DNA of 5,549 nt, taken from NCBI GenBank assembly GCA_003561825.1, contig PWVO01000137.1, forward strand, positions 1-5,549, read 5' to 3'. The DNA is from Candidatus Woesearchaeota archaeon (GTDB lineage: Archaea; Nanobdellota; Nanobdellia; Woesearchaeales; CG1-02-33-12). The position numbers were made by a program, and so were the translations under genes. Position 1 is the stretch's first letter. Each line of letters opens with the position of its first letter. Positions 1 to 5,455 of this stretch are shown here, piece by piece. The notes beneath the pieces are model-generated. The model worked only from the letters and a program-made list of their open reading frames with translations, searched no databases and was not told where the DNA came from.

Positions 1-1
1 A

Positions 2-112
2 TCACTTGCAAAAACCAGAGTATCCATCCCTCTCAAACCGGGAATTGATTCTATTAATGCTTCAGTGGCTGCTGCAATTGTTATTTATGAAGCATTTAAG
101 CAAAGATTATAA
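2..112 (+). CDS. C-terminal end of a SpoU/TrmH-family RNA 2'-O-ribose methyltransferase (5' partial)
   Basis: Reading from position 2 gives 36 codons ending at TAA (110-112), with the gene's start outside the window. The peptide contains VSIPLKPGIDSINASVAAAI followed by VIYEAFKQRL. This matches the last conserved motif of SPOUT-class (SpoU/TrmH) methyltransferases, IPM-x-G-x-x-S-L-N-x-S-x-A-x-A-I-x-x-YE-x-x-RQR. In this family that motif lies in the C-terminal trefoil knot and helps bind S-adenosylmethionine. Such enzymes 2'-O-methylate 23S rRNA or tRNA; the substrate cannot be decided from the tail alone. The reading frame ends naturally, 30 bp before the first inverted repeat, so the insertions lie behind the gene rather than in it. 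It is the only recognisable chromosomal gene here. In many Firmicutes a gene of this family precedes pheS/pheT, but that context cannot be confirmed. Confidence 0.75.
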   Translation, partial: SLAKTRVSIPLKPGIDSINASVAAAIVIYEAFKQRL

Positions 113-142
113 AGATGGTCAATTGAAAAGGTAAGTTCCTGT

Positions 143-161
143 TTGAAAAAGTAAAATCCAC
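143..161 (+). repeat. Left 19-bp terminal inverted repeat of the outer element
   Basis: TTGAAAAAGTAAAATCCAC is the exact reverse complement of 2086-2104. A 19-bp perfect match at 1.96 kb spacing, placed at the edges of otherwise gene-poor DNA around a transposase, indicates transposon ends. The flanks do not extend the match: position 142 is T, whereas A would be needed to pair with T at 2105. Read from 144, the ends begin TG and finish CA. Confidence 0.85.
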
Positions 162-263
162 AGATGGCTGATTAGTTGAAAACGCTTGATTTACGGTCTT
201 CTCAAAAGGTTTATTTCACCGATTTTTGATGACTTAAGCTCTCATTTGGGTTAAAATATATTC

Positions 264-279
264 TATAAGAGGCAAAACC
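264..279 (-). repeat. Extra copy of the IS30-like end sequence
   Basis: TATAAGAGGCAAAACC matches the reverse complement of the IS30-unit left end at 379-394 (TATAAGAGGCGCTACC) at 13 of 16 positions, with ten in a row identical (264-273 against 385-394). It faces the left end across 131 bp and has the orientation of the right end. It may be a remnant of an earlier IS30-like insertion, an end-like target site, or one side of a large hairpin with 385-394. Confidence 0.5.
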
Positions 280-335
280 ACCTGATTTTGGGCGCATTGA
301 ATTAGAGGTGGGATTTTAGCTAACCATTTGCAGGA

Positions 336-348
336 GTAAATTCCACCC
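336..348 (+). repeat. Internal copy of the outer-element terminal motif
   Basis: GTAAATTCCACCC differs at one base from GTAAAATCCACCC, which is the reverse complement of the right end region (2084-2096). It is in direct orientation relative to the left terminal copy at 151-161. A further degenerate inverted copy, GTGGGATTTTAGC, lies at 308-320. Repeated end motifs near a terminus could be transposase-binding sites of the outer element. Confidence 0.45.
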
Positions 349-378
349 TTCAGATGTTGGTCTTTTTCGGTTAAGGTT

Positions 379-394
379 GGTAGCGCCTCTTATA
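379..394 (+). repeat. IS30-like left inverted repeat
   Basis: GGTAGCGCCTCTTATA pairs with 1708-1723 at 13 of 16 positions, with an uninterrupted 11-bp match at the outer side. It lies 5 bp beyond the transposase stop codon (400-402, complement TAA). Confidence 0.65.
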
Positions 395-399
395 ACGAT

Positions 400-1698
400 T
401 TACTTCTTGAGAAGGTATGGGCGCAGAGTGACCTTATCAGCTGGGATAAGTTTAGCGCCCATTCTTCTAAGAGTTTCTTCTCCGTAGAGCGAGGCAAAGA
501 CCTCGTATGGGGTTTTATTGCCTAGATTCGCTCTTTTGTATGAGTTGATATGATTCATCATAAGTACGACCTCTTCCTGAATGAAGGGCTCCAGAGAGGT
601 TCCCTTGGCGATGATCCGTCGGATCAGGGTATGGTTGTTTTCAACTGCCCCCTTCTGATAAGAAGCCTGTGGATCACAGTAGAAGACACGTGTTCTGCAG
701 TCACCCTGCGGATCTGATTCAATCGCCGAAGGATTAGAAAACTCGCTACCGTTATCTCCGAGTAGCACCTGGAACAGCCTGCGGAAGGAGTCCGGATGCA
801 GATCAAGATAAAGTCTGTTGAAGATGTCGATGACAGACTGCGAGGTGTTGGCATCTCTGATGAAGGCAAGCATGAACTGGGGCACGGTAAAATGCAGGGT
901 TAGAAGGACCTTGCCGCCTTTCCTGCCCTCTACGGAGTCCATTTCTACGACAGGAGTACCCGGGTGCCGGGCCGTGAAGTCCAGGAAATCCTGATAAGTC
1001 CGCCCGATGCGGCACTTCCTATCCACCTTGAAGCCATCCTTCTTCTTTTTTCGTTTACCCATGCGCACGACACGGGGCATGTCAAGGTTCCTGGCGCTAA
1101 AGATACCGACCCCTACATAATTGTAGAGGGTACGTTCATCCACCATGATCTCATCTGTATGGCTGGCGCAGATATGGTGAAGGGACTGGCCTTGCATGAT
1201 GAGGGGGCTTATTAGGGAATCCAGCCTCAAGGCCTCCTCCTCGTTAAGCTGTACCCCTTGCCGTGATTCTGAACGGACTGCTTCATATTCCCTTTGTGCT
1301 TGGGTTGCAGAGTAGATCCTTTTCTCCAATGTGCAGGACCTTCGTAGTTCACAGCCATTGCAAACATAGGGTGGCTTTGACAGCCTGTGGCATATTTGTT
1401 TGCGGTAGTCAGGGCACAAAGATGAGCAGCGATGGGAATTGCAGAAGCAACAGGCACGGTTACACTTCTGATTACCGCAAAGCCGACGGGCAGAACAGTC
1501 TCTCCGGATGAGACAGTCGTTGAAGCCCTTTCCATAGGCGCCTGTCTTCTTGAACTGGATATGGTTTTTGACTTCTTTGGAGATGGTGGTTGGATCCTTA
1601 CCTAGCTCTCGTCCGATGCTCTTAAACGATTCATTTCTCTGTATCCAACTTTCAATGATGATTCTCTCTTCTTGAGTCAGATGCCTGTTCTTGTTCAT
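400..1698 (-). CDS. IS30-family DDE transposase
   Basis: This 432-residue protein is a cut-and-paste/circle-forming transposase of the IS30 family. Residues 1-45 (HLTQEERIIIESWI...SIGRELGKDPTTISKEV) form the family's N-terminal helix-turn-helix, which binds the element ends. Residues 62-122 are a cysteine-rich insert with 13 cysteines (including 62, 68, 74, 79, 83, 84, 86, 91, 95, 113, 116 and 122), probably zinc-binding and characteristic of clostridial IS30 relatives. The RNase H-like catalytic core carries D254 (VVEMDSVEG), D315 (LLGDNGSEF) and E353 (KGAVENNHTLIRR), so the triad is complete. The C-terminal part has NKTPYEVF at 394-401, also typical. It is longer than the 383-aa E. coli IS30 protein because of the Cys-rich insert. 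The start is fixed by an AAGGAGGT site four bases upstream. Nothing in it is broken, so it is potentially active. Confidence 0.95.
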   Translation of the reverse strand: MNKNRHLTQEERIIIESWIQRNESFKSIGRELGKDPTTISKEVKNHIQFKKTGAYGKGFNDCLIRRDCSARRLCGNQKCNRACCFCNSHRCSSLCPDYRKQICHRLSKPPYVCNGCELRRSCTLEKRIYSATQAQREYEAVRSESRQGVQLNEEEALRLDSLISPLIMQGQSLHHICASHTDEIMVDERTLYNYVGVGIFSARNLDMPRVVRMGKRKKKKDGFKVDRKCRIGRTYQDFLDFTARHPGTPVVEMDSVEGRKGGKVLLTLHFTVPQFMLAFIRDANTSQSVIDIFNRLYLDLHPDSFRRLFQVLLGDNGSEFSNPSAIESDPQGDCRTRVFYCDPQASYQKGAVENNHTLIRRIIAKGTSLEPFIQEEVVLMMNHINSYKRANLGNKTPYEVFASLYGEETLRRMGAKLIPADKVTLRPYLLKK

Positions 1699-1702
1699 AA
1701 GT

Positions 1703-1710
1703 ACCTCCTT
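1703..1710 (-). promoter_or_regulatory. Ribosome binding site of the IS30 transposase, inside the inverted repeat
   Basis: Read on the - strand, AAGGAGGT stands four bases before the ATG at 1698. It is near-perfect against the 16S rRNA tail and decides the start. It overlaps the IS30-like right repeat (1708-1723), so any protein bound to that end could also affect translation or transcription of the gene. Confidence 0.8.
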
Positions 1711-1723
1711 ACGAGGCGCTACC
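1708..1723 (-). repeat. IS30-like right inverted repeat
   Basis: CTTACGAGGCGCTACC on the + strand mirrors 379-394 with 13 of 16 matches; GAGGCGCTACC (1713-1723) is exact. Only about 10 bp separate it from the transposase start codon. Confidence 0.65.
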
Positions 1724-2085
1724 TAAGACATCATAACTCTTTGAAAGATTAACTTCTACCATGAATCTCGAAAAAGGTTAATAGACAAAGTAAATGCAAT
1801 CGGTTGCGTTTAGTAAACCTCTGAAGGAATGTAAGGGCAAAGCCCCAGTGAGGCCTGATAGGATGAGTTTTTGGATGACAGGCTAATAAAAAAATGGTTG
1901 TGGATATGCCGCTCATGTGGATTTTATGGATAACCCAAAAACAGGGTTAACCACAAACTCCACAATCGCTTGGACAACGCAAAAGCAGCGTTGCCCACAT
2001 ACCCACAACCACGACGACTAATTTTATATATTTTAAAAAACAGAACCAACTCGAAAAACTAATTTCCACATCAAGTCTCACAGGG
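1724..2085. other. Gene-free right arm of the outer element
   Basis: No open frame with a plausible start and ribosome site was found here. The DNA lies upstream of the IS30 transposase. If the outer repeats are the true ends of one element, this is an unusually long leader or control region. It contains a multi-branched palindrome (1895-2011), a copy of the terminal motif (1917-1926), a small GGGC-AAA-GCCC hairpin near 1835-1845 and an AT-rich stretch at 2020-2040. On the - strand the bases just upstream of the IS30 repeat (TTATGATG) could serve as a weak -10 region, but no matching -35 is evident. Confidence 0.5.
1895..2011. repeat. Multi-branched palindrome (~117 bp)
   Basis: The outer stem is TGGTTGTGG (1895-1903) with CCACAACCA (2003-2011). 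Nested within it is ATGTGG (1915-1920) with CCACAT (1995-2000). Two hairpins lie inside: TGGATAACCC (1927-1936) with GGGTTAACCA (1944-1953), one mismatch and a 7-base loop; and CAACGC (1975-1980) with GCGTTG (1988-1993), also a 7-base loop. The result is a cruciform or branched RNA with two arms of similar build. The left arm also carries three DnaA-box-like 9-mers in one orientation: TGTGGATAT at 1900, TGTGGATTT at 1916 and TATGGATAA at 1925. The function is unknown. Confidence 0.65.
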
Positions 2086-2104
2086 GTGGATTTTACTTTT
2101 TCAA
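2086..2104 (-). repeat. Right 19-bp terminal inverted repeat of the outer element
   Basis: GTGGATTTTACTTTTTCAA is the exact reverse complement of 143-161. It ends 11 bp before the IS66-type element begins at 2116. Confidence 0.85.
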
Positions 2105-2115
2105 TTAAAGTAATT

Positions 2116-2135
2116 GTAACTATTCAGGGGTGACA
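2116..2135 (+). repeat. Left terminal inverted repeat of the IS66-type element
   Basis: GTAACTATTCAGGGGTGACA is the exact reverse complement of 5456-5475. Beyond 20 bp the similarity falls off. It lies 145 bp beyond the tnpC stop codon; the intervening DNA (2136-2280) holds no gene and no clear terminator. Confidence 0.95.
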
Positions 2136-2280
2136 AACAAGTAAATACGGGCAAATCGCTGGTGAAGTTATAACAAAATAGTCACAATAAAAATTGCGCC
2201 ATGAAACAGAACTAATAATTCACAGTCCTTTTAAGCGTCTGATTTAATGATTATCGGGGGAAATTTATCAGATATTTTGG

Positions 2281-3891
2281 CTATCCGGCATCGCTGGAAT
2301 ACACAGAGTCAAATGTAGGGGGATTACCATTAAAAATATCTATAATAGTAAGATAGACATTGGCATCTTGCTTTCTCAGTGTTGAGATAAGGCTGGCAAT
2401 TTTTACGTAGGTTCTCGCACCTTCGTTGGAGCGGAACCCGCCGGAAACCTTTATCTTGTTTTTAAAAAAGCGGGCACCGCGCTCGGAGCCGTTGTTGTCG
2501 AAGGGCACTTCAAAATTCGTAAGGAAGCGCAGATGCTCTTCTTTATATTCCGTAAGCCTTTTCAAAAGCAAGCGCTCATCGTTGTAATAGGGAATGCTTT
2601 TCTTGTTTTTTGTTGCCTCTGCGTATTGGGCTTTTCCTTCTTCAAGGATTTTATCATAACGGGCAAATATGGAGTTTAATTCATTTTCATTTATGGAGTG
2701 GCGGCCCATGGACTGATAATGTTTTTTGAGTTTGTTTGCTTCTCGCAAAAATTTTGCCAGATCCGTTGCCCAGGAATGTTTCATAATTTCGATGACAGCC
2801 TTCAGGTAGCGCAGAATATGGACATTGCATTCAGCGTGACTTATCAGCTTATAGCCATAGTAGGTTTTGAAATGATCATGCACCAGGATGCCGGTAAACA
2901 ACTCCAGAATATCCATATCATCAGCGTAAAGGTCACCGCGCTTTTTGTTGACCCCGAACAATGTATACTGGCTGTTGGAAAACACCTGTATCCAATTCAA
3001 CTTTCCGTTAATACGGCAGCCGGTCTCGTCAGCGCCCAGGACATTACAGGCGATAAGCCTCTGTTTTATCATTTCAATGGTTTCATGCAGATTTTCGGCC
3101 AAGCCTTTCTGAATGTTTACCACAGTAGCTTCCGACAAATTTAAAACGCCGCCGCTGATACCACTTAATATCTCAACAGTCTTGTTTACCGGGACGTTGC
3201 CATAACCGTTAAGAATTGCAACAAGTGCTTTCACATTACTACCGTATTGCACAGGATTGACAAAGGCTTCGGAAAGCTCGCCATGATGGAACTTGCCGCA
3301 AGTCTCGCATTGACCGTCAAACCTTCTTTCTTCAACGATCTCCACCTCAATACTTATGTCCACTAACTGTTTAGGAGTATATTGTATTTGGCAATTGATC
3401 TGCCCGCCACACGAGCAGATGGCCGATGGTTTCTTTTCAACAATTTTAGTGGGATTTAGGAAAGGTATGACGGTGTGACCAGGATGCCCCAATTGTCCGC
3501 CCGGCTTTTTACCGCTTTTCCGGCGAGTGCTTGCTGCTTTTGCTTCCCGGAATCCGTCTGTTGATGGCGGTTTGCTGGAATTGGTGCTGTTCTTGTTGAG
3601 CATGGCTTTGAATTTATCTCTCTGGTTACGCAACGCTGCAACTTCATTATGGAGTTTTGCAATCTCTTTATCTTTAGCACTTAATCTTTCTGCCATATTA
3701 TCAATTTTATTCTCACCATCGGCTATGTATTCTTGCAGCATCTTTATCTGTCCGTTTTTGTTACGGACTTCTTTTGAAAGGGCAGTGATCTCATCTTGGA
3801 GCCGTAATTCAGAGATTTCTTTTTTAACCTTTAAATTTGCCAGCTTGATCCGTAAGTCTTTGTTTTGTTTTTGCAACGTCTTTTTATTCAT
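2281..3891 (-). CDS. tnpC: IS66-family transposase (TnpC)
   Basis: This 536-residue protein is the DDE transposase that should cut and join the element's ends. Residues 1 to about 98 are rich in K/E/L heptads and predict a long coiled coil. NSSKPPSTDG (104-113) and the GGQLGHPGHT block (131-140) are IS66 signatures. A zinc finger is formed by C159, C161, C195 and C198. The catalytic core shows D288 (LGADETG), D339 (ILVHDHFKTYY) and E470 (DNNGSERGARFFK), followed by the usual C-terminal GGFRSNEGARTYVKIASLISTLRK. Length and domain order are normal for the family and nothing is truncated. Its ATG overlaps the stop of the upstream 148-codon gene (ATGA, 3888-3891). With only a weak GGGGTG ribosome site, translation is probably coupled to that gene. 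As last gene of the operon it would be made at lower or controlled levels. Confidence 0.96.
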   Translation of the reverse strand: MNKKTLQKQNKDLRIKLANLKVKKEISELRLQDEITALSKEVRNKNGQIKMLQEYIADGENKIDNMAERLSAKDKEIAKLHNEVAALRNQRDKFKAMLNKNSTNSSKPPSTDGFREAKAASTRRKSGKKPGGQLGHPGHTVIPFLNPTKIVEKKPSAICSCGGQINCQIQYTPKQLVDISIEVEIVEERRFDGQCETCGKFHHGELSEAFVNPVQYGSNVKALVAILNGYGNVPVNKTVEILSGISGGVLNLSEATVVNIQKGLAENLHETIEMIKQRLIACNVLGADETGCRINGKLNWIQVFSNSQYTLFGVNKKRGDLYADDMDILELFTGILVHDHFKTYYGYKLISHAECNVHILRYLKAVIEIMKHSWATDLAKFLREANKLKKHYQSMGRHSINENELNSIFARYDKILEEGKAQYAEATKNKKSIPYYNDERLLLKRLTEYKEEHLRFLTNFEVPFDNNGSERGARFFKNKIKVSGGFRSNEGARTYVKIASLISTLRKQDANVYLTIIDIFNGNPPTFDSVYSSDAG

Positions 3892-3901
3892 TCTGCACCC
3901 C
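3888..3901 (-). promoter_or_regulatory. ATGA stop/start overlap coupling the unknown gene to tnpC
   Basis: On the - strand the stop codon TGA (3890-3888) of the 148-codon gene shares bases with the ATG (3891-3889) of tnpC. Upstream lies GGGGTG (3896-3901), a poor ribosome site. This 4-bp overlap is the classic arrangement for termination-reinitiation and also joins genes in ordinary IS66 operons. Confidence 0.7.
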
Positions 3902-4334
3902 AGTATCCGCCTTTTTCATAGCGGTCAAAAAATTGGCTTCTTTGCTCCCTTTCGCTGATACAGCGGACCGGGCAGGTCTCGCAGACCGATAAGAGGTGGT
4001 CCCATGCCTTTCCGGCTACATCAATAAAAATTAGGTTTTCCCGCTGTGGGTTTTGCGGATAATAATCCGCGATATATTCTTCGTCTATGATTACCGCCGA
4101 GGTGAGCCTTGCCAACTTGTCATAAAGGCTTTTCTTCATTCTCTTGGCAAAATACGTGCAAAAGGCAGCAATCTGCTCTGGAGAATTCTTTTTACGGTAT
4201 TCCCCTAAAGATTCACTGGCCATAATGAATGTGTAAAACTCCAGGGCATATTCAAAACAAAACCAGTTTATCTTGGTCTGCTCCTGTTCATTGTCGTAAA
4301 ACCACTCCGCTTTAATTGGTGGATCGAACTTCAT
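3888..4334 (-). CDS. Unknown 148-aa IS66-associated protein with a CxxCPxxC motif
   Basis: I do not recognise this as a named family. It is soluble-looking, with no signal peptide or membrane segment, and rich in aromatic residues near the N-terminus (EWFYD, INWFCFEYALEFYTF). The middle looks helical and basic (AKRMKKSLYDKLARL, about 63-77). Near the C-terminus C118, C121 and C125 form CETCPVRC, a CxxCPxxC pattern that could bind a metal, although a fourth ligand is not obvious. It ends in the sequence GGYWGAE. Its start overlaps the end of the DruA-like gene by 23 bp and has a good AAAGGAG site; its stop overlaps tnpC. It occupies the place of tnpB in a classical IS66 operon but lacks any resemblance I can see to TnpB. 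A role as a transposition partner is inferred from position only. Confidence 0.8.
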   Translation of the reverse strand: MKFDPPIKAEWFYDNEQEQTKINWFCFEYALEFYTFIMASESLGEYRKKNSPEQIAAFCTYFAKRMKKSLYDKLARLTSAVIIDEEYIADYYPQNPQRENLIFIDVAGKAWDHLLSVCETCPVRCISEREQRSQFFDRYEKGGYWGAE

Positions 4335-5205
4335 AAAATCGCTCCTTTGTTAATGCTTCTTTAAAGTTCTTTACCAAGGGATAAAGATAAATATCTTTGA
4401 TGGGAAAAATGGCATGTTTGTGCCCACCGTCACGGCCTCGTCCCGTTGTGCTTCCAACACAGACCCAATTTGCGGCCCGGTAAGAACTGCCCCGGAAACG
4501 GTCTCTTTCCACAAAGGTTTCGAGACAGTAAACGGGGTGGCCGTATTTGACCTGCCAATCATCGGCAACCCTGTGCGCGATTAGCGATAAGATATGGCTT
4601 GCCAGATGCGGGACCCTGACCCAGGGGAAGATCAAAAACCTGGCATTACTCGTCAGGTAACTGAGCCCGCGTGCCCTTTCTTCTTTGTTCCAGCCGATAA
4701 ATTTGTCCCGCTCCCGGCATGACCATGCTGCCGAGCCAAACAACAGGCAGGATAACGGCTGTCCGTCCCGGCTATATACCATATACTTCATGTTCTCGCC
4801 AATTGTCCGGTTAAATCCAAGATAGTGGTATTGGTCGATGTATGATTTGAAGGTCGTTAAATCCTTACCTGAACTCAGGTTTTCTATGCATAGAGGGCGT
4901 AGCTCTGGTAAAGCTGTAATGATTGGTGTCGTGTCGTGTTCAATATGTCTGATTACGTCAGCGCCGCGACTTGAACGCGTAGCCTTCAGTGGTGCGGGAA
5001 GTTTTATCTTGCCTATTTTGTCGAGCTGGCGCAGCATATCCCTGCATGATATGTCTTTTAATCTCCCGTTTGGGTCCTGCCAGAGCCACATCCTACATAT
5101 ATGTCGCGATATCTGGGAACGATTCCATTCAGGGTTCTCCCTGATGACACTCCGGATTTGCTCCACTCTGTTTTCCGTTATTTCCGGCCTTGTGCGATTC
5201 TCCAT
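4312..5205 (-). CDS. DUF4338 / DruA-like protein, first gene of the IS66-type operon
   Basis: The 297-residue protein matches the DUF4338 family, which includes DruA of the Druantia anti-phage system. Residues 10-65 resemble a small helical DNA-binding-type N-terminus (ENRVEQIRSVIRENPEWNRS...). The family core follows with YHYLGF (126-131), CLLFGSAAW (153-161), RDKFIGWN (166-173), NARFLIFPWV (187-196), LASHILS (201-207), LETFVE (228-233), YRAANW (242-247) and GRGRD (255-259), then a C-terminal IKDIYLYPL. These blocks are all present and in order, so the protein is full length. The biochemical activity of the family is not known to me. The ATG at 5205 directly follows an in-frame TGA and has AAGAGGAA (5211-5218) five bases upstream. 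No other Druantia genes are nearby. Its place inside the inverted repeats and its overlap with the next gene argue for a transposon function, with a defence cargo role as the alternative. Confidence 0.85.
   Translation of the reverse strand: MENRTRPEITENRVEQIRSVIRENPEWNRSQISRHICRMWLWQDPNGRLKDISCRDMLRQLDKIGKIKLPAPLKATRSSRGADVIRHIEHDTTPIITALPELRPLCIENLSSGKDLTTFKSYIDQYHYLGFNRTIGENMKYMVYSRDGQPLSCLLFGSAAWSCRERDKFIGWNKEERARGLSYLTSNARFLIFPWVRVPHLASHILSLIAHRVADDWQVKYGHPVYCLETFVERDRFRGSSYRAANWVCVGSTTGRGRDGGHKHAIFPIKDIYLYPLVKNFKEALTKERFYEVRSTN
4342..4348 (-). promoter_or_regulatory. Ribosome binding site of the 148-codon gene inside the DruA-like gene
   Basis: AAAGGAG on the - strand lies seven bases before the ATG at 4334, within the last codons of the DruA-like gene. 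It supports this start and indicates that the second gene can initiate on its own as well as by coupling. Confidence 0.7.
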
Positions 5206-5391
5206 TCATTTTCCTCTTCTCAGTATTTTTTAACTGATAATATATTCGCTACTGATCTGCCTGAGTCCTGCTTTTGGATGAAATTTTTTTTAATTAAGAA
5301 AACTTTTTTGGAAAACAAAATGTATGAGATGACGACTCCCGGGATATTTTGTTGCGTTATCTGGTTTCCGGGGCTGTAGTGCACTGTTAGA
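5206..5391 (-). promoter_or_regulatory. Leader/promoter region of the IS66-type operon
   Basis: No gene is supported here. Read on the - strand it contains the ribosome site AAGAGGAA (5211-5218) and a TATATT hexamer (5239-5244), about 34 bases upstream of the start codon, that could be a -10 element. The bases at the right distance for a -35 match the consensus poorly. Long A/T tracts (5284-5320) lie upstream, as an UP-like or bent-DNA region might. A promoter must exist between the inward terminator and the gene if the element is expressed, but its exact place is a guess. Confidence 0.35.
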
Positions 5392-5393
5392 GC

Positions 5394-5423
5394 AAATAAA
5401 AAAGGAACCGATATTCGATTCCT
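5394..5423 (-). terminator. Inward-facing intrinsic terminator in the right end of the IS66-type element
   Basis: On the - strand AGGAATCGA-ATA-TCGGTTCCT forms a nine-pair stem (one G-U) with a three-base loop (5403-5423). It is followed directly by TTTTTATTT (5394-5402). This is the layout of a rho-independent terminator for transcripts entering the element from the right. It lies 32 bp inside the terminal repeat and upstream of the operon promoter region, so it would stop outside transcription before it reaches the three genes. In the + direction no T-run follows. The short loop and moderate stem leave some doubt. Confidence 0.65.
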
Positions 5424-5455
5424 AAATGATTCTTTGCTTGCATTTGTTTTTATTC

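Larger units (their letters stand above)
379..1723 (-). mobile_element. IS30-like insertion sequence (about 1345 bp)
   Basis: The transposase gene (400-1698) is tightly enclosed by inverted repeats 379-394 and 1708-1723. The outermost 11 bp, GGTAGCGCCTC, are identical. The compact organisation, one gene with about 20 bp of non-coding DNA on each side, is usual for IS30-family elements. The exact tips are uncertain. A TAAG tetranucleotide at 372-375 and 1724-1727 could be a target duplication only if the left tip is 3 bp longer than the right one. There is little room for an internal promoter between the right tip and the start codon. Confidence 0.6.
143..2104. mobile_element. Outer 1962-bp element with 19-bp inverted repeats, carrying an IS30-like unit
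   Basis: The boundaries are the perfect 19-bp repeats. The only credible gene inside is the IS30-family transposase. Outside that gene and its closely flanking repeats remain about 236 bp on the left and 381 bp on the right with no supported gene. Terminal-motif copies recur there: GTAAATTCCAC at 336-346 in the same orientation as the left end, and GTGGATTTTA at 1917-1926 in the same orientation as the right end. Multiple internal copies of the end sequence plus TG...CA tips resemble IS21-family ends, so this may be a gene-less IS21-type derivative into which the IS30 unit inserted. A single oversized IS30-type element is the alternative. No target-site duplication is visible: the flanks are ...TTCCTGT and TTAAAGT... 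Confidence 0.6.

Noticed and set aside
1227..1535. Open frames in other phases over the IS30 Cys-rich region (also 964-1215 and 1263-1511 on the + strand)
   Set aside because: They lie inside the well-supported IS30 transposase gene and have no family features or start signals of their own.
1895..2011. An oriC or plasmid origin, suggested by the DnaA-box-like 9-mers
   Set aside because: None of the three 9-mers is exact, and there is no replication gene or typical AT-rich unwinding region with iterons. The palindrome explains the repeats better.
1895..2011. A CRISPR array, suggested by recurring TGTGG/CCACA units
   Set aside because: The units are short, inverted rather than direct, and unevenly spaced, and no cas gene is present.
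2081..2132. Shared 8-mer CAGGGGTG in the outer element's right end (2081-2088) and the IS66-type left end (2125-2132)
   Set aside because: The match does not extend on either side and lies at different depths in the two ends; it is most likely chance.
2698..3144. Open frame of 148 codons on the + strand opposite tnpC
   Set aside because: It is fully antisense to conserved IS66 transposase motifs and has no good ribosome site or recognisable domain.
3527..3958. Open frame of 143 codons on the + strand, Leu/Ser-rich and membrane-like
   Set aside because: It is the mirror of the coiled-coil part of TnpC; K/E-rich heptads read backwards give hydrophobic-looking residues. No ribosome site was found.
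4312..5205. A Druantia anti-phage defence system
   Set aside because: Only a DruA-family protein is present. No large helicase (DruE) or other Druantia partner is nearby, and the gene lies inside transposon ends in an operon with a transposase. A Druantia call would be misleading.
4838..5379. Two + strand open frames over the DruA-like gene and its leader (4838-5233 and 5101-5379)
   Set aside because: They are antisense to conserved DUF4338 sequence or to AT-rich leader, with no plausible ribosome sites or recognisable product.
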